64,000 nucleotides of DNA from contig JARVKI010000023.1 of assembly GCA_036674765.1 (NCBI GenBank), forward strand, positions 372,001 through 436,000, read 5' to 3'. Below are positions 45,892 through 57,378 of the stretch, one piece after another. How positions within the stretch are numbered: the stretch's first letter is position 1; each line of letters opens with the position of its first letter. Source of the stretch: Seiridium cupressi. Taxonomy: Eukaryota; Ascomycota; Sordariomycetes; Amphisphaeriales; Sporocadaceae. Under the pieces are notes generated by a model. The model was given only the letters and a program-made list of their open reading frames with translations, was not told the DNA's origin and did not search any database. The position numbers and the translations under genes were made by a program.

Positions 45892-47373
45892 CGTGAATAA
45901 GATGGGTTCTACGATTCTGTCTACACCGAAGGATGATGACTGAGACCAGGATGGACCAAGGGAGCTTTTGAAGACCGGCGAGCTGAACACCAAACCTTAG
46001 GAGGCGACCCAAGTCGGGCTGGCGCCGGGCTAGTGAGCAAGCTGATGACGAACAACACGCCAGTGCTGACACCAAGCGACTTGGTCAGGGGTTGTTTACA
46101 ACTTAATGCTGAAGCCTGAGAATGCCATTGGTAATGTCGGGATAAGGCGGCCACGGGCGACGTTGAACCGTGTTGTCCCTCGGCCGTGCTAGCGGGACTG
46201 GCAGCCCTATCATGCCATTTAGGGATCAGCCATAGCTGCAATTGAAACCGTGTGTGCTGTGACCCCAAAAACACGAAACTTGGGCGCCCAAGCACGTGGT
46301 AGTTCAGATGTTCCATGCAGTCAGCGTTGCCCAGGGTTGCGGCTCTGGCTCCCTCATATGTAGTGTGGAAATGATTCCTTTGTGTGTGGTCTGCCAGTTT
46401 TTATCATGATCAAGTCGGACCGTCCATGGTCTGGAACTCAAAAAGGAGGAAATGGCAGGATTTCATCTTCCAGGCACTTTTCCCCTCCCCTCGTGTGGTC
46501 CTGTAATGCTTACAATGCCTCTCCAGCAATTGGCTTGTGTCCTTGGCATTTCTACAAATTTGGGGCCAGGGGTATTTGAAGAGGGCCATGGTCGGCGGTG
46601 GTACGACTATTAAACCTGGAGTTACAATTAGCTGGCCTTCTGTCGCCGGTTAGCAGAGATATAATTATAGTAGGTCGCTTAGGCTTATGCTTGAGGGGAT
46701 TGGTCGTTGATTCTTGGCGTAACAGAATCATCGGGAGGGGCCTGGGTGAAGTATACTCCGAAGCGAAATAGTGGTCCAATGCATTGGTGGTTCAGAGCGT
46801 ATAGTGCTAAACCACCAATGCTATGGAAATCAGTCCTTTTGCTGCTGTCCAGGTTAATCTCGTAATGATATGCAAACACGCTTGAATCTCGATTAATTAC
46901 AATGGTGCATGGCCGCCTGGATGGGGCAAATGCTTTTTGTGTTTAGCGACTTTTGAGAGCTCGCCCTTGCTACAGGCTTCGCAACGGTGGGTGATCACCA
47001 GGAGGAACCGATGGATCAACAATGCCACCAGGCTGGGAGCAAATCCACATGCGGCTAACGTAGACAGTATAAAAAGCGAGAAAGCTGTGGGTGTAATAAA
47101 CTGGATTGCGTCGACTTTCGATTGTGTACCTTATGATTCAAGTATCTGCATCACGTTGGGCTTTGCAGGAACTCAAGACCAAGGCAATTAGAATACCGTA
47201 ATCAACGTCCCTCAGTGCATAAATGGTTCAGTGGCCATCCTCTAGGTAAGCCAAAGCGGGCCCTAATTTGAGTGAAGCGGAACGAAATCATCGGCGTCCC
47301 ACTTCTGTACTTATCTTGTTAAAACTGACAAGCTATTATCCAATCCCATTACAGTATGGGATAACAGATTATG
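45892..47373. other. Intergenic upstream of tRNA-Gly
   Basis: 1.5 kb between the P450 start and the tRNA. Frames up to 131 codons lie on both strands without domains. Nothing recognised. Confidence 0.5.
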
Positions 47374-47444
47374 GCATTAATGGTTTAATGGTAAAATCCA
47401 TCGTTGCCATCGATGGGCTCCGCGTTCGATTCGCGGTTAATGCA
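47374..47444 (+). tRNA. tRNA-Gly (anticodon GCC)
   Basis: 71 nt that fold fully: 7-bp acceptor stem GCATTAA/TTAATGC with discriminator A, D-arm TGGTTTAATGGTAAAA, anticodon stem CCATCG/CGATGG with loop TTGCCAT giving anticodon GCC, and T-arm CCGCG/CGCGG with loop TTCGATT. No intron, no encoded CCA. Close to the known yeast tRNA-Gly(GCC) in the D and anticodon arms. The B box is CGTTCGATTCG instead of the usual GGTTCGATTCC, with a compensated pair flip that keeps the stem. A downstream T-rich stretch at 47451-47458 and 47495-47515 can serve as Pol III terminator. Confidence 0.94.
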
Positions 47445-47607
47445 TTCATCTTTTTGTCTTAGAGTGTATCTGTGGGACACCATATTTTTGTTATTTCTTT
47501 TCTTTCAACTTTCGCTTTTACTGTCAGAATGATGTGTACTGCTTAGGTACTACTTGCAATCGTCTCCACCATGTTACACAAGTCGCTCTTGACGTGTTGT
47601 TCTCACT

Positions 47608-48182
47608 CTAGGCTGGAATACCATCGTCGTCGTCCTTCGCCCATCTGTTACCCGTCTTCCCAACCAATCCCTTCGTGACGCCTATGATTTCGTTCTCGCA
47701 GAAGACATTTGGACCTGAACAACTGGCTAACGCATACCCGTATCCGTTGGGATTGTTGTCGTCACCGATGAGATACTCGGGATCCACGGTCCCAACCCCG
47801 AGCGCCATATTGTCGCTCGACTCTCTTTTCCAGTACAGGAAACTGCCGCAATTTGTGCAGATCCCACGCTGAATGCCCTTTGTCGCCGCAAAGTTCTTAA
47901 GGGTTGATGTCGGCGTCGTGTAGGTCAGGTTTTGGACCGGTACAGAATGTGCATACCAGATCAGTGTACCCGTGTTGCGTCGGCATTGAGTGCATTGGCA
48001 GGTCGAGCTCTAACATGAGGTTAAACAATCTGGGACCACATTGGATTCGGGCGCCATACCGATCCCAAAAAGTCATGGTCTTTCGGAAAATTGACCTTGT
48101 ACCGGATGGAGCCACAGAGGCATCCGCCAGTGATGGAGTCGGGCTTGGCGAAATTCTCGGGTGTGGGAGTGAAAGTTGACAT
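47608..48182 (-). CDS. GFA/CENP-V-type zinc protein
   Basis: Two exons, 48182-48060 and 48009-47608, with a 50-nt intron; 174 residues in frame. Start MSTFTPTPENF. Zinc ligands of the GFA (glutathione-dependent formaldehyde-activating)/CENP-V fold are complete: GGCLCGSIRY near residue 20, TCQCTQCRRNTG just after the intron, and RGICTNCGSFLYWK. These cytosolic proteins often bind glutathione adducts of aldehydes, but the activity of most fungal members is unknown. About 174 residues is normal for the fold. The short distance to the tRNA upstream on the other strand has no apparent meaning. Confidence 0.92.
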
Positions 48183-48613
48183 TGCTGAAGACTCGGGATG
48201 TTACTTTTTGATGTGCGTTTCCAATGCTGCTCTATCATGGATCAATTGATTTCGGTGTCGAGCTTCAAAGGCGACGATACCTGTGATAGATATACACGTA
48301 CTGGCCTGGGCGTTTGGTACGCCACCAAGACCCCACCGCTTGTCATGCGCGCCTTTGCAAGCCATAGTTCGACGCACCCGATCCCGTGGAAAGATAAGTG
48401 ACGCAAATCGTACGCAAGATAACGGCTGCTGCCTTTCCATTCGATACTTAATGTGAAACAAGAATCTACATCACTCAAGGGCGTAGTAAGTAGTATGCAT
48501 GTTTCCGTAAATGGTGAAAGACCATCACACATTGCATACGCTAGATAGAATTGTGGATATCACTACACTTTGATTGGGCAGGCATAACGTTGTATAACTC
48601 TAATTCAAATATC
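48183..48613. other. Intergenic
   Basis: Promoter side of the GFA gene and 3' side of the polygalacturonase. Nothing recognised. Confidence 0.5.
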
Positions 48614-50232
48614 TCAGGATGATACGCATTCAAACCCTTCTAATCCAGAAGTGTCGAAACCACTACAGACCCATGTCGGAGAAGCACCGCTCGGGGGAGT
48701 GACAGAAATGTTTGTCGCAACAATGTTTTGGCATTGCTATTTTTAGTTGTCAGAAACAAGAACTGAGATCCCGTTGAGGATTGGCTTGGCTTACCTCTTC
48801 TGAAGAGCAAACGAGTGTACCGACCTTGGGGTCATACTTGTTCGAGGTCGTGCCTGTGAAGTCAATGAAGTACACATCCGATATTTTCATGTTTGACTGA
48901 AATCGATATTCAGTACCTCTGACATTCATGTGCATCTAGAGAGGGAGCTTACCGGGAACAGTTCGCACAAAGTCTTGTTAGATTGACCATAACATTGGTT
49001 GACCTCGATAGCCCAATCGTTGTTGTAGTTGTAGTACTTTTCATACGTGATGTTCTTCACGTAGCCGGACCCACCACCACCGCTCAATGTTGGTGCCTGG
49101 TATGAGTTGATTCCAGGCCAGACCTTGATTCTCGCTCCATCGCTAGCGTTGGACATGCTGTTGTTGTAGACGTAAATATTCTCGACAATATCGTACTGCT
49201 CTACATACTGCCCAAGCGAGCCTACCGAGATGCCGTGGCTGCCGTTGCAGGAGAGGCCTTGGACAACGATATTCGTACTGTTGGGCTTGAACGAAACGCA
49301 GTCGTCACCGTTGTTGATAACAGAGTTTTGAATCACGATGCCGTCAGACCTATAGGTGTCCCAACCGTCTGTATTCTTCGCGGCAACGTCGACGGCATAG
49401 ACATTGATCGTAATGTCGCTGATTAGTACATCTGTGGTGTTTGCGATTAGGTTGAACCACTGTAAGAAATTAGTAACACGTTTCATGTGACCCAGAGCTT
49501 ACTTACGTTAGGTGAGTTGATGAGGTTGAGACCAGTAATGCTACCACTCTCAAGACCATCGGTCACAAACAGGATTGGCCTGAGCAGTGATGCATTGGAA
49601 GCAAATGCCTCCCACCAGGCTTGGCCGGCACCATCGATGACTCCTATTCCATCACCATAGATGTTGACGTCTGTTCCACTGCGGTGACAAAAGTCAGCGA
49701 CTGTCTATAACCGACATACAGGAAAAGGAAGCCACGTTTGGGAATCTATTTTGCCATGCGAGGCGTCCTAATGGCATATGTCTCGCGGGTCATGGGCTTA
49801 CCCAAGCTTGAAGAATGACGTCGAATTCTGGAAATCATATTTCCAGTAATTGTTCACCCAGTAATCAATGTCATCCGTAAAGGTGATGGTTCCAGAGATA
49901 GCAATGTCGATACTATTCAAGAACGTCAAGTCAAGCACCGATCCAATTGTGTAGTTCGAGTCCAACACGACTTTGCCGCCGTTGTTGCACTCCTGAAGAG
50001 CTGCAAGGAACACTTCGGAGTCATCTCCACCCGTAGGAACAACGAAGCACTCCGTTGCTCTCTCAGCCGATAAGATCGCTGTGCGGCCACTATTGTACGG
50101 GTACGCCTGGACATTCGGTCTGCTGATGGATCTTTTGCCGGTGTTGGGGCTTCTGGATCCCAGCCGCGATGCTGCCTCGGCCGAGGCCGCCAATGCGGCG
50201 AGGGCGAAGCTCGTGGCAGATTTTGATAGCAT
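48614..50232 (-). CDS. Exopolygalacturonase-type glycoside hydrolase, GH28
   Basis: Five exons, 50232-49802, 49678-49507, 49459-48953, 48896-48795, 48736-48614; 444 residues, all phases consistent. Start chosen at [20 protein letters not shown], a signal peptide; the frame extends upstream but this is the first ATG followed by a secretory signal. GH28 residues are intact: NTDGWD (Asp232), [10 protein letters not shown] (Asp253/254), [10 protein letters not shown] (His276), and RIKVWPG (Arg311, Lys313). These hydrolyse galacturonic acid links in pectic homogalacturonan; the NTDGWD and SLGQY forms are common among exo-acting fungal members. Secreted. A pectin methylesterase starts 1.07 kb away in the opposite direction, a functional partner because de-esterified pectin is the preferred substrate. 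Confidence 0.95.
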
Positions 50233-51305
50233 GGCTCCTTTACTTGGCGGTCCTGAGTTCGCGGCCCTTCTGTTCGTGCGAAGCGATTTCAAAAGGTCGA
50301 AATAAAGCAAGCCATGTTCCGCATGGTTCTTTTGTAGGATCTTTTCGATCGACATCAATCAATTATGTTGCACCGTTACGCTCTCCGAGAAGGCCTGTCC
50401 CGTTCCGTCGAGACTCCAAGGATCCTGGTGGGCCGGTAGAAATTGCCTCCCCAGTATGTGGCAGACGTTGGACCATATTTTCCGTCAGTGAAAGGCCACT
50501 GCCCCCGCCAAGGGTCTCGGCAACGTGGCCGAAGGTACCCTGACAGGTCCTGCACCTGGCACCCGCGGCGGCGGCGGGACTGAACCGACCCTGCCCCTGA
50601 GCTTGCATGCTTTACCTGTCGTGCCTGTTGTGTTGGACAAGAACTGCATCGGCGGAGAAAGATGCGAAAGAGGTACGCATCAGTGCCTTAGCGTAGCAAC
50701 ATTGGAGAACCCCTTGGTCTTCCCCGCATGTTTGGTCCGTCCCTGCAATCAGCTCCGCCAGCTAAATGGGGAATGGGGGGAAACCTTGGGGAAGCGGAGA
50801 CCCTACGCAGAAAGTGGATATCCAGCATATACCTGGAATTGCCTCTTGCAATCGCTGGGCTCGCTCTCAGTCACGAACACAGTACCAGAGCATGACTACA
50901 ATCAGCGAGTTCCAGTCACCATCGGCTGCTGCCCTTACCAAGCCAATCCTCTTTGAAACTCGGAAACACCTTGGCTAACTCTATCCTGGCATTCCAAACG
51001 ACTATCTCGAACTCTCAGCTATTGCAGGACAGGACCGAACCCATACTCTACTAGCTCGGTTACAAGTACCGGCTTCTGTTTCGTGGAGAAATTGACAGCT
51101 TATCTCCACTCAATATACACAATGGGTCCCAGTGCCCTGGGACGACGCGTTCATCCCCGGAAAGCTTGGCAATGAGCTTGTTCCGATTGCCAGAGCCGTT
51201 GGCATGATATCATATATAGATAGACCCTTCGCACAGCCTTCCAAAAGATTTTTTTCTTGGCGGAGAAGTTTAGGTGCCAGTTACGATAAACTTCGGAAAC
51301 ACATA
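50233..51305. promoter_or_regulatory. Shared divergent promoter of two pectinases
   Basis: 1073 bp between the start codons of the polygalacturonase (-) and the pectin methylesterase (+). It contains CCGCCAA at 50505-50511, which matches the CCNCCAA consensus known for galacturonate-responsive GaaR control, and GGCTAA at 50973-50978, the XlnR-type core. A TATA-like box serves the methylesterase at 51213-51218. A 143-codon frame at 50525-50956 is probably non-coding. Motif presence is seen; regulation is inferred. Confidence 0.55.
51213..51218 (+). promoter_or_regulatory. TATA-like box of the pectin methylesterase
   Basis: TATATA 93 bp upstream of the start codon on the same strand, a typical distance. 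Confidence 0.5.
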
Positions 51306-52701
51306 ATGTTGTCCCTCAGCTCTCTGGTACTCCTGGCTTCGTCAGCTTTCCCACTGACAGCAGTGGCCAGCAAGACACACCCATCACGAGCCTATGCGGG
51401 GTGCCAAAAGAAGACGGCAGATCCGCTTTCTGGGTGCGCTTCCGGGACCTTGTATGTCAGCCAGAACGATACCAGCGCCGACTTCTCGAGTATTCAAGCG
51501 GCTATTGCTTCACTCCCGAACAACACGGACGCATACACCATCCTGATCGCCCCGGGCATTTACACAGAGCAATTGAACGTCACCAGGCAAGGACCGTTGA
51601 CTCTGCTGGGTCAATCGGATTTGCCCTCGAGGCTGCAGGCATATTCGGATGTCTTTGGGTCCAACGCTACGGACAAGGCGCATGCCAATGATGTGCAAAT
51701 CTACTGGAATTCGGCAAATTTTAACAAGACCTTCACGGACAATGTGTACACTGGAGTTTGTGCGTAACCGACTTTTGGGAGTATTCCAAATCATTTACTG
51801 ACTTCTATGACACAGTGACAATTGGGCCCACGCTGAATTCCACTCTTACTGGGTCGGGGCCAACTGGCTTTGCTGTTCCTGATGACACTCCATTCGGCTG
51901 CAGCAACTTCAGCGCCTACAACATCGACTTCAGGAATGAGCAGTACCCATACTCAAATGGACCAGCCCATGCCCTAGGCGTTAGCCGTGCGAACGCCGGA
52001 TTCTATTCATGCGGCTTTTATAGTTGGCAGGATACTGTAAGTAGTCCCTCCTGCATCTGACTGAATCTATATACGCTGGAATTCTCTTCATCTCAAGCAT
52101 CATAGTAGCATTCATGTCTCGAGACTAACACCTGAACCAGATCTACGTAGGTAAGCTTGGCAACGCATATTTCCACGACACCATAGTAGCCGGAGAAACG
52201 GACTTTCTCTACGGCTTCGGCACACTCTACATCACAAACTCAACGCTCTCTCTCCGGTCTTGCGGCGGAGGAACTACAGCCTGGAAGGGAACAAACACGA
52301 CTTTTGAGAACAAGTACGGTGTCTATATTACAAACTCGCAAGTCCTGGCCTCAAATTCAAGCATAGCGCCGTCTATTGTAGACAAGTGCTCTCTGGGCCG
52401 CCCTTGGAACGCGCAACACCGTAGCTTGTTCGCAAACACCTACTTTGACGCCAGCATCCTGCCAGCAGGCTATACCCCTTGGTCGGGGGCTACGAATGGC
52501 AATATCGGTATCAACACGACGATGGCAGTGTATGACGTATATGGACCGGGCTACAATGAAGCTGCCGAGGCGGCGAGTAATGTGACGCTCATCTTCGATG
52601 AGGAGGAAGCACAACCTTACCTCAGCCCCCAGGATGTGTTCATGACGGAGGATGGTAGTCAGCCAAATGTGGCCTGGATAGATTTTGACGGGTCGGCTTG
52701 A
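51306..52701 (+). CDS. Pectin methylesterase, CE8
   Basis: Three exons, 51306-51759, 51816-52036, 52141-52701; 411 residues. The first intron was placed with donor GTGCGT because only that phase restores YTGVLTIGPT. Start MLSLSSLVLLASSAFPLTA is a signal peptide; earlier in-frame codons were rejected. Family marks: FSSIQAAIASLP, SWQDT with the first catalytic Asp at the end of exon two, GETDFLYGFG with the nucleophile Asp, and LGRPWN with the conserved arginine. The enzyme removes methyl esters from pectin, releasing methanol and exposing galacturonate for polygalacturonases. Secreted. Divergent from the GH28 gene, so joint control is plausible. The tail after GRPWN is normal, and no break is seen. 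Confidence 0.94.
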
Positions 52702-53036
52702 TCTAAGTCGTCGCAATCGTTTTGTTCTTTAGTTTCATGAGCATATACCATCCAGTGTGAGACCTACGTGAGATTTTGACATACTGCATGAGTTCTGCTC
52801 GGCCAGCAGGACTTTTTGCATTGTCTATGGAGCTGCACTACATAGTCAATGTTTGCCTTGTACAAAGCGCGTAGATATGCGCTACCAAGGTTCTTTTGGT
52901 GCCATAGCTGGCATTTCCCTATCGAATTCCCTTTTGTCTATCCGTTCCTTTCAGTGAGTCGTCTTGTCGACTTTTTATCATCTATATTCGAGCCAAAGAG
53001 ACCACCAAGCCAAGTCAAGCTCAAGTTATTATCGTT
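52702..53036. other. Convergent 3' spacer
   Basis: Between the pectin methylesterase (+) and the DNA methyltransferase (-). No gene seen. Confidence 0.5.
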
Positions 53037-55100
53037 TTACCATACGAACAAACTCCCTGAGGAGTTGAGACGTCGTCTTTTCGGAGTTGAACCAACGAAT
53101 ACCACATCTTCGTCGTCATAGTTTCTCTCGGCCATTCCGCCCTCCCACTCATCTGCTGCTTCTCTAGGGATGATTACGTTATCGACATCATGCATATGGC
53201 GTAGAATGTGGTCGTAAAGGTATTTTACAGCCAGAGGTGGGAAAGCATTGCCAATCTGCTTCTTCGCCTGGCTTTGCCCCGGGACGAATCGGAAGTCGTT
53301 GGGGAATGTTTGCAGGGCAGCAAACTCCCGTACGGTAAAGGCGCGCTGTCCGCTGGGGTGGTAATTGTAACTACTATTCGCAGTTGTGGTAATAGTATTA
53401 CGTAATATACCATTGCCATCCCATCGACGCTTGGGAAAGGTTCGGTTTCTGAGGAGTGTCCTCCAGTCGTGGTGAGTGGCATCGACTGAAATCCGAGCGA
53501 GGGTTTCGTTCACCGACGGGATCCTTATGCCTTCCGATGTTGGCATTGGGGGATGGACTTCGCCGGGGCAAGAAGCAATCATGATCACTCTCTTGCGTGG
53601 TTGTGGAACCCCAAACTCATTGAGCTTCACGAACTTCCAGGTGATCGAATAGCCATGCGCCGTGAAACAGTTGAGAAGCATATGGAAATGTTGCATATGT
53701 TGGGACCGCAAGATACCATATGTCTGTTCGACAGTTGCGAACCGGGGCCTGAACTTGTGGATGATTTCTCGCGCCGACATAAGAATTGCCGTGTTAGCTT
53801 CGTCGTCTCTACCAGCAATTGTATGGGCCGGAGACCAAAATTGACAAGGTGGCGACAGGTGCAGGAAATCCAAGCGCATATCCTTCGTTGACATATTAGT
53901 GACAACGTCACTAATGTTCTGCTCCAGAAGAAACGCCCGCGGGAAGTTCATTCTATACGTCTCGCACGAAGGCGGGTCGTTATCACAAGCGAAAGACACT
54001 TGCACACCGGCATCCTGTGCCCCACGAGATACACCGCCGGCACCGCAAAAAATGTCGCCGAAGGTATACTTCTGCCCTTCGCGGATGGCCAACGGCTGCT
54101 TGTTGTCCTCTTCTAGATCGATAGCGCCATGCAGGCGGCCAGGACTTTCCGGGTTATGCGAACCACCGCGAGTCTTTGTACCACGCCAAAGATTGAGCTT
54201 TGTGATGTCGGGAATTCGATACAGCTCATCTTTATCCTTAATACCCTCAATTTCATCAACGTCCTTCTCTGCCAAATGATACAGTGTACGGGCAAAAGGT
54301 TGTCCTCGTTTTCGGTATTTTCGATCGCGATATTCGGTGACCATTCTCCAACGGCAAGTTAAAGGACCTTCTGCATCAGCCCTTCGCCTATCTCCAAACT
54401 CTCTGTAGTCACAGGCATGTTTGGGCCACTGTGCATTCGTGATTTGGAATTTGCGCTTTCCCAAGACGGCGTCTTCGTCGATTTCAACTTTGGCTTGTTC
54501 CTCGCCACGATCATCGTCGTCGTCCATATCCCAGATCTCGACAATTTCATTGCGTTTGTATTCGAGCATTCCTAATGTGTTACGAGTGCGGGTATAAGGC
54601 ATACCGCGGAAAATTACAATTCCGTCCATATCCCGATAGATGGCGGTGACGCGAAGGAAGCAGCAATTGTATGGTAGGCCCGTACGTCTCTCGATTTCAA
54701 GAAGGTCTCCAGGTGCCACTTGGAAATTAAACCCTCTGAGGAAATAAGAGTTGATTATCTTGTCTTCCCGCAGCGGTGTGTTTCTCACAACAGATTGAGT
54801 GTTGTCGTAGGGGCCATAATGTCGAGTGTCGTCGAAGAAGCTATGAGCAGGTGCCGCAGTCGTGGGGTTGAATCGGGCTGTGTGGCGAGGCGTAAATCGG
54901 ATATCGAAATTTTCATTTATCTCATGATCTATCTCGCGCTTCACCCGAGGATTGCAGTTATCTTCGGCTCCATCTTGGACCAAGATGGCTGTGGCTGGAG
55001 TAGCACCGGGATTTTCGTATCGCTCCAGGAACCTGGCGCGGTCCACCTCAAATTGCGCCGCAATAGCGTCAGTGGCATTTTCGATGTTCAAACGCGGCAT
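53037..55100 (-). CDS. RID/Masc1-type cytosine-5 DNA methyltransferase
   Basis: Uninterrupted frame of 687 codons; first in-frame ATG is at 55100 (MPRLNIENATDAI), after a leader that begins only with GTG and crosses a T-run. An N-terminal domain with VAPGDLLEIE and FLRVTAIYRDMDG looks like a BAH-like module. The C-terminal catalytic domain has motif I FGDIFCGAGGVSRG (347-360), motif IV LSPPCQFWSPAHT with the catalytic cysteine (419), motif VI as EQT (458-460) rather than ENV, QPRKR (motif VIII), FTVREFAALQTFP (IX) and QIGNAFPP (X). EQT and SPAHT are, from memory, signatures of the RID/Masc1 branch, the enzymes needed for repeat-induced point mutation or premeiotic methylation in ascomycetes. 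Acts in the nucleus, during the sexual phase by analogy. All motifs look intact. Confidence 0.92.
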   Translation of the reverse strand: MPRLNIENATDAIAAQFEVDRARFLERYENPGATPATAILVQDGAEDNCNPRVKREIDHEINENFDIRFTPRHTARFNPTTAAPAHSFFDDTRHYGPYDNTQSVVRNTPLREDKIINSYFLRGFNFQVAPGDLLEIERRTGLPYNCCFLRVTAIYRDMDGIVIFRGMPYTRTRNTLGMLEYKRNEIVEIWDMDDDDDRGEEQAKVEIDEDAVLGKRKFQITNAQWPKHACDYREFGDRRRADAEGPLTCRWRMVTEYRDRKYRKRGQPFARTLYHLAEKDVDEIEGIKDKDELYRIPDITKLNLWRGTKTRGGSHNPESPGRLHGAIDLEEDNKQPLAIREGQKYTFGDIFCGAGGVSRGAQDAGVQVSFACDNDPPSCETYRMNFPRAFLLEQNISDVVTNMSTKDMRLDFLHLSPPCQFWSPAHTIAGRDDEANTAILMSAREIIHKFRPRFATVEQTYGILRSQHMQHFHMLLNCFTAHGYSITWKFVKLNEFGVPQPRKRVIMIASCPGEVHPPMPTSEGIRIPSVNETLARISVDATHHDWRTLLRNRTFPKRRWDGNGILRNTITTTANSSYNYHPSGQRAFTVREFAALQTFPNDFRFVPGQSQAKKQIGNAFPPLAVKYLYDHILRHMHDVDNVIIPREAADEWEGGMAERNYDDEDVVFVGSTPKRRRLNSSGSLFVW

Positions 55101-57378
55101 GGCCGTGTATCTTCGTAAGGAGCAGCTGAGAAGAAGATGAAGAAGTTGCTGTCGATTGAGATGGGGATGCCGGAGGTCATCCAAGGTTGCTGGTTTTTTT
55201 TTTTTTTTTTTTTGGTCCCTTGAAGCGGCTGTTCGGAAATATTTTGTGTATAGAACCAATTTCGATTTGCCTTGTGAGTGAGAACAAATCAGTGGATGGT
55301 CTTCTTGACAGAAGGGTGCGAGTTCCTGAATCACGTCACTGATATTGGAAAGTGGATGAACCGTAGCAATTCTTGGGAAGGAGTTTTGGGGGGGCGTACC
55401 GCGAGGGTACTGTTCAATGAACGGTCTGATCAGATGTGAAGAACCAATTCAAGCCTTCCAAAGTGCGGCTTCGAATACTCAATGGTCGAGATTGTTGAGC
55501 TGTAACGTGGCAGAAGTGAAAGTCTTGGTGACAGATGTGATTGATTTGGTTCGTTCAGGATTCAGTGACAGAAGCGGCAGTGTCAAAATCTGATTTGGCT
55601 GCTTCAAGTTGAAGATGGTTGGAAATTCCAAATCGACGATTAAAGAAAGACTGCTTGTGTAAACTGCTGGATGCTCTTGAATATGGTGAGTGAGGCCAAA
55701 GATCGTCGAGGTTGCTGGTTACAAATGAGTTTGAAGTTGTCAGGATTGGTGGGTGCCTGGGTGGAGAGGCTCAAGTCTGTGCCTACCCGATTGGTAGCAT
55801 TGTAAGAGAAGTGAATTCAAGATGTGTTTGCGCTATTGTCGAGATCGTGTTGAGGAAATTGTTATATATACCGTATCCAAAGTCCTGAGAAACAAGGAAA
55901 GTGTTGTCCAACGGGTCGAAACTGCCGATAAACTGTCTATCGACGATATATGAATTTCGCAAAGTTACCATAAGCTTGCCCTGAAGCAGATTTTTAGCTC
56001 CTCCAGGGCGCCAAGTCGTTAGTTCTGGTATACACAGGAATATAAGTCTTGAGTGATTCACAGAAAATATGACGATGTGATGCACAATCAGTTTCGTGCT
56101 TTGGAAAGATAGATGCTGAACAGATGCGTGAAACCAAAGATGGCGGCGACCTTTGAATTCAACGAAGCCCGCAAGATTATACATATATGCATCTCCATGA
56201 TGTATACATAGGGTCTTGTTCAATATCCATAAATCTTGCTGCGCCTTCCAGAGCTGTTACCCGAAGAATGAGAATAGTTAAAGCTGTAACTGACAGATGT
56301 CGTGGCTATAGAGGCATGGCTGGAGTTGCTGGAATGGGTGTTGACCAAGGAAGGCACAGTTAATCTAGAAGCTGCACCTCTCCATGATATTGAGCCATAA
56401 TGTTCGCCAGTGAATGATAGATCCATATCACTATCACTGGAGTCAATGCCAGCTGCAATGAGCCCTTCTCAGAGCTCCAGGACATCTGGGCGGCATTTCA
56501 GGACATGGCTAGGAGTACAGCTGCGCCAATCCACTTTAATATTCATGTATATCATAAATACTAGGCGCTGTAGTGGGTGCTTAAAGTGAAAACTTATGAA
56601 AAGCATACCGGCAAGTTCTGGAGATGCATCAAGAAATTAATGCTCCAAGATAGGAATAGAGCCTGGCCAGGTACCACATGTATATCATGGAATCATTGCC
56701 AGTGATTGATAATGCTTTATATTTCATGCTTACCTCTTAGTTCATTTCACAAGAAACCGAAGCGTTAGAAGTCTTCCATTCCAAATTACATGATAGATGC
56801 AGAGGCCACCAAGCAGAACAGCGATAGCACGCAAAATAAAGTGCTTAAACTGCAGGTATGTAAGAGTTATGTAACGGGAAGAAGACGGGTGCTTGCATAT
56901 TAAACAGTTTAGGACAAAAGACGTTGTCAATTGTGATGTAATTGTGCTACAAGGTGGGCAAATAATCTGGTGCTTTCATGGAACTGAGATAAAGGCATAT
57001 CCAAGAATCTGACCTTGAGTCACACTATAGAGACTGGCATATATCCGTATAATGAAGATGGTAGGTAGCAGCACGTGAACTCACTACGTCAGAAACATCT
57101 ATGTGAGAGTGCACGGATGAACCAGTCTATATGAGGAAGGCCATTTAAGAAACCTCAGCTTGGGAAAATAGGCCCCAAGCGTGCAGTCGTTAAGGCCTAT
57201 GAGCTCCGCTATATAATCCCCAACAGCCACGTTGTAGTCTAGATAGTGGGGTCGAGTCTGTCCATGATTTCATTCCGACGGACCCAGTAGACTACATGTA
57301 GCTAGTCTGGCAATCGAGCATCAATAACTGTGGTGGCCCTGCTTGCCGTCGGAATCTACAAGATAACCCAGATACAAG
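55101..57378. other. Long intergenic region between divergent genes
   Basis: 2.3 kb between the methyltransferase (-) and the amidohydrolase (+). T-run at 55195-55214 lies 95 bp upstream of the methyltransferase start. Minus-strand frames of 146 and 68 codons at 55783-56426 have no recognised domain and could be an uncharacterised spliced gene. TATATAA at 57210-57216 is a TATA-like box for the amidohydrolase. Confidence 0.45.
57210..57216 (+). promoter_or_regulatory. TATA-like box of the amidohydrolase
   Basis: TATATAA 163 bp upstream of the start codon, same strand. Confidence 0.45.

Noticed and set aside
55783..56426. Two minus-strand frames of 146 and 68 codons that might be one spliced gene
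   Set aside because: No clean splice pair joins them and no family is recognised; kept only as a note in the gap entry.
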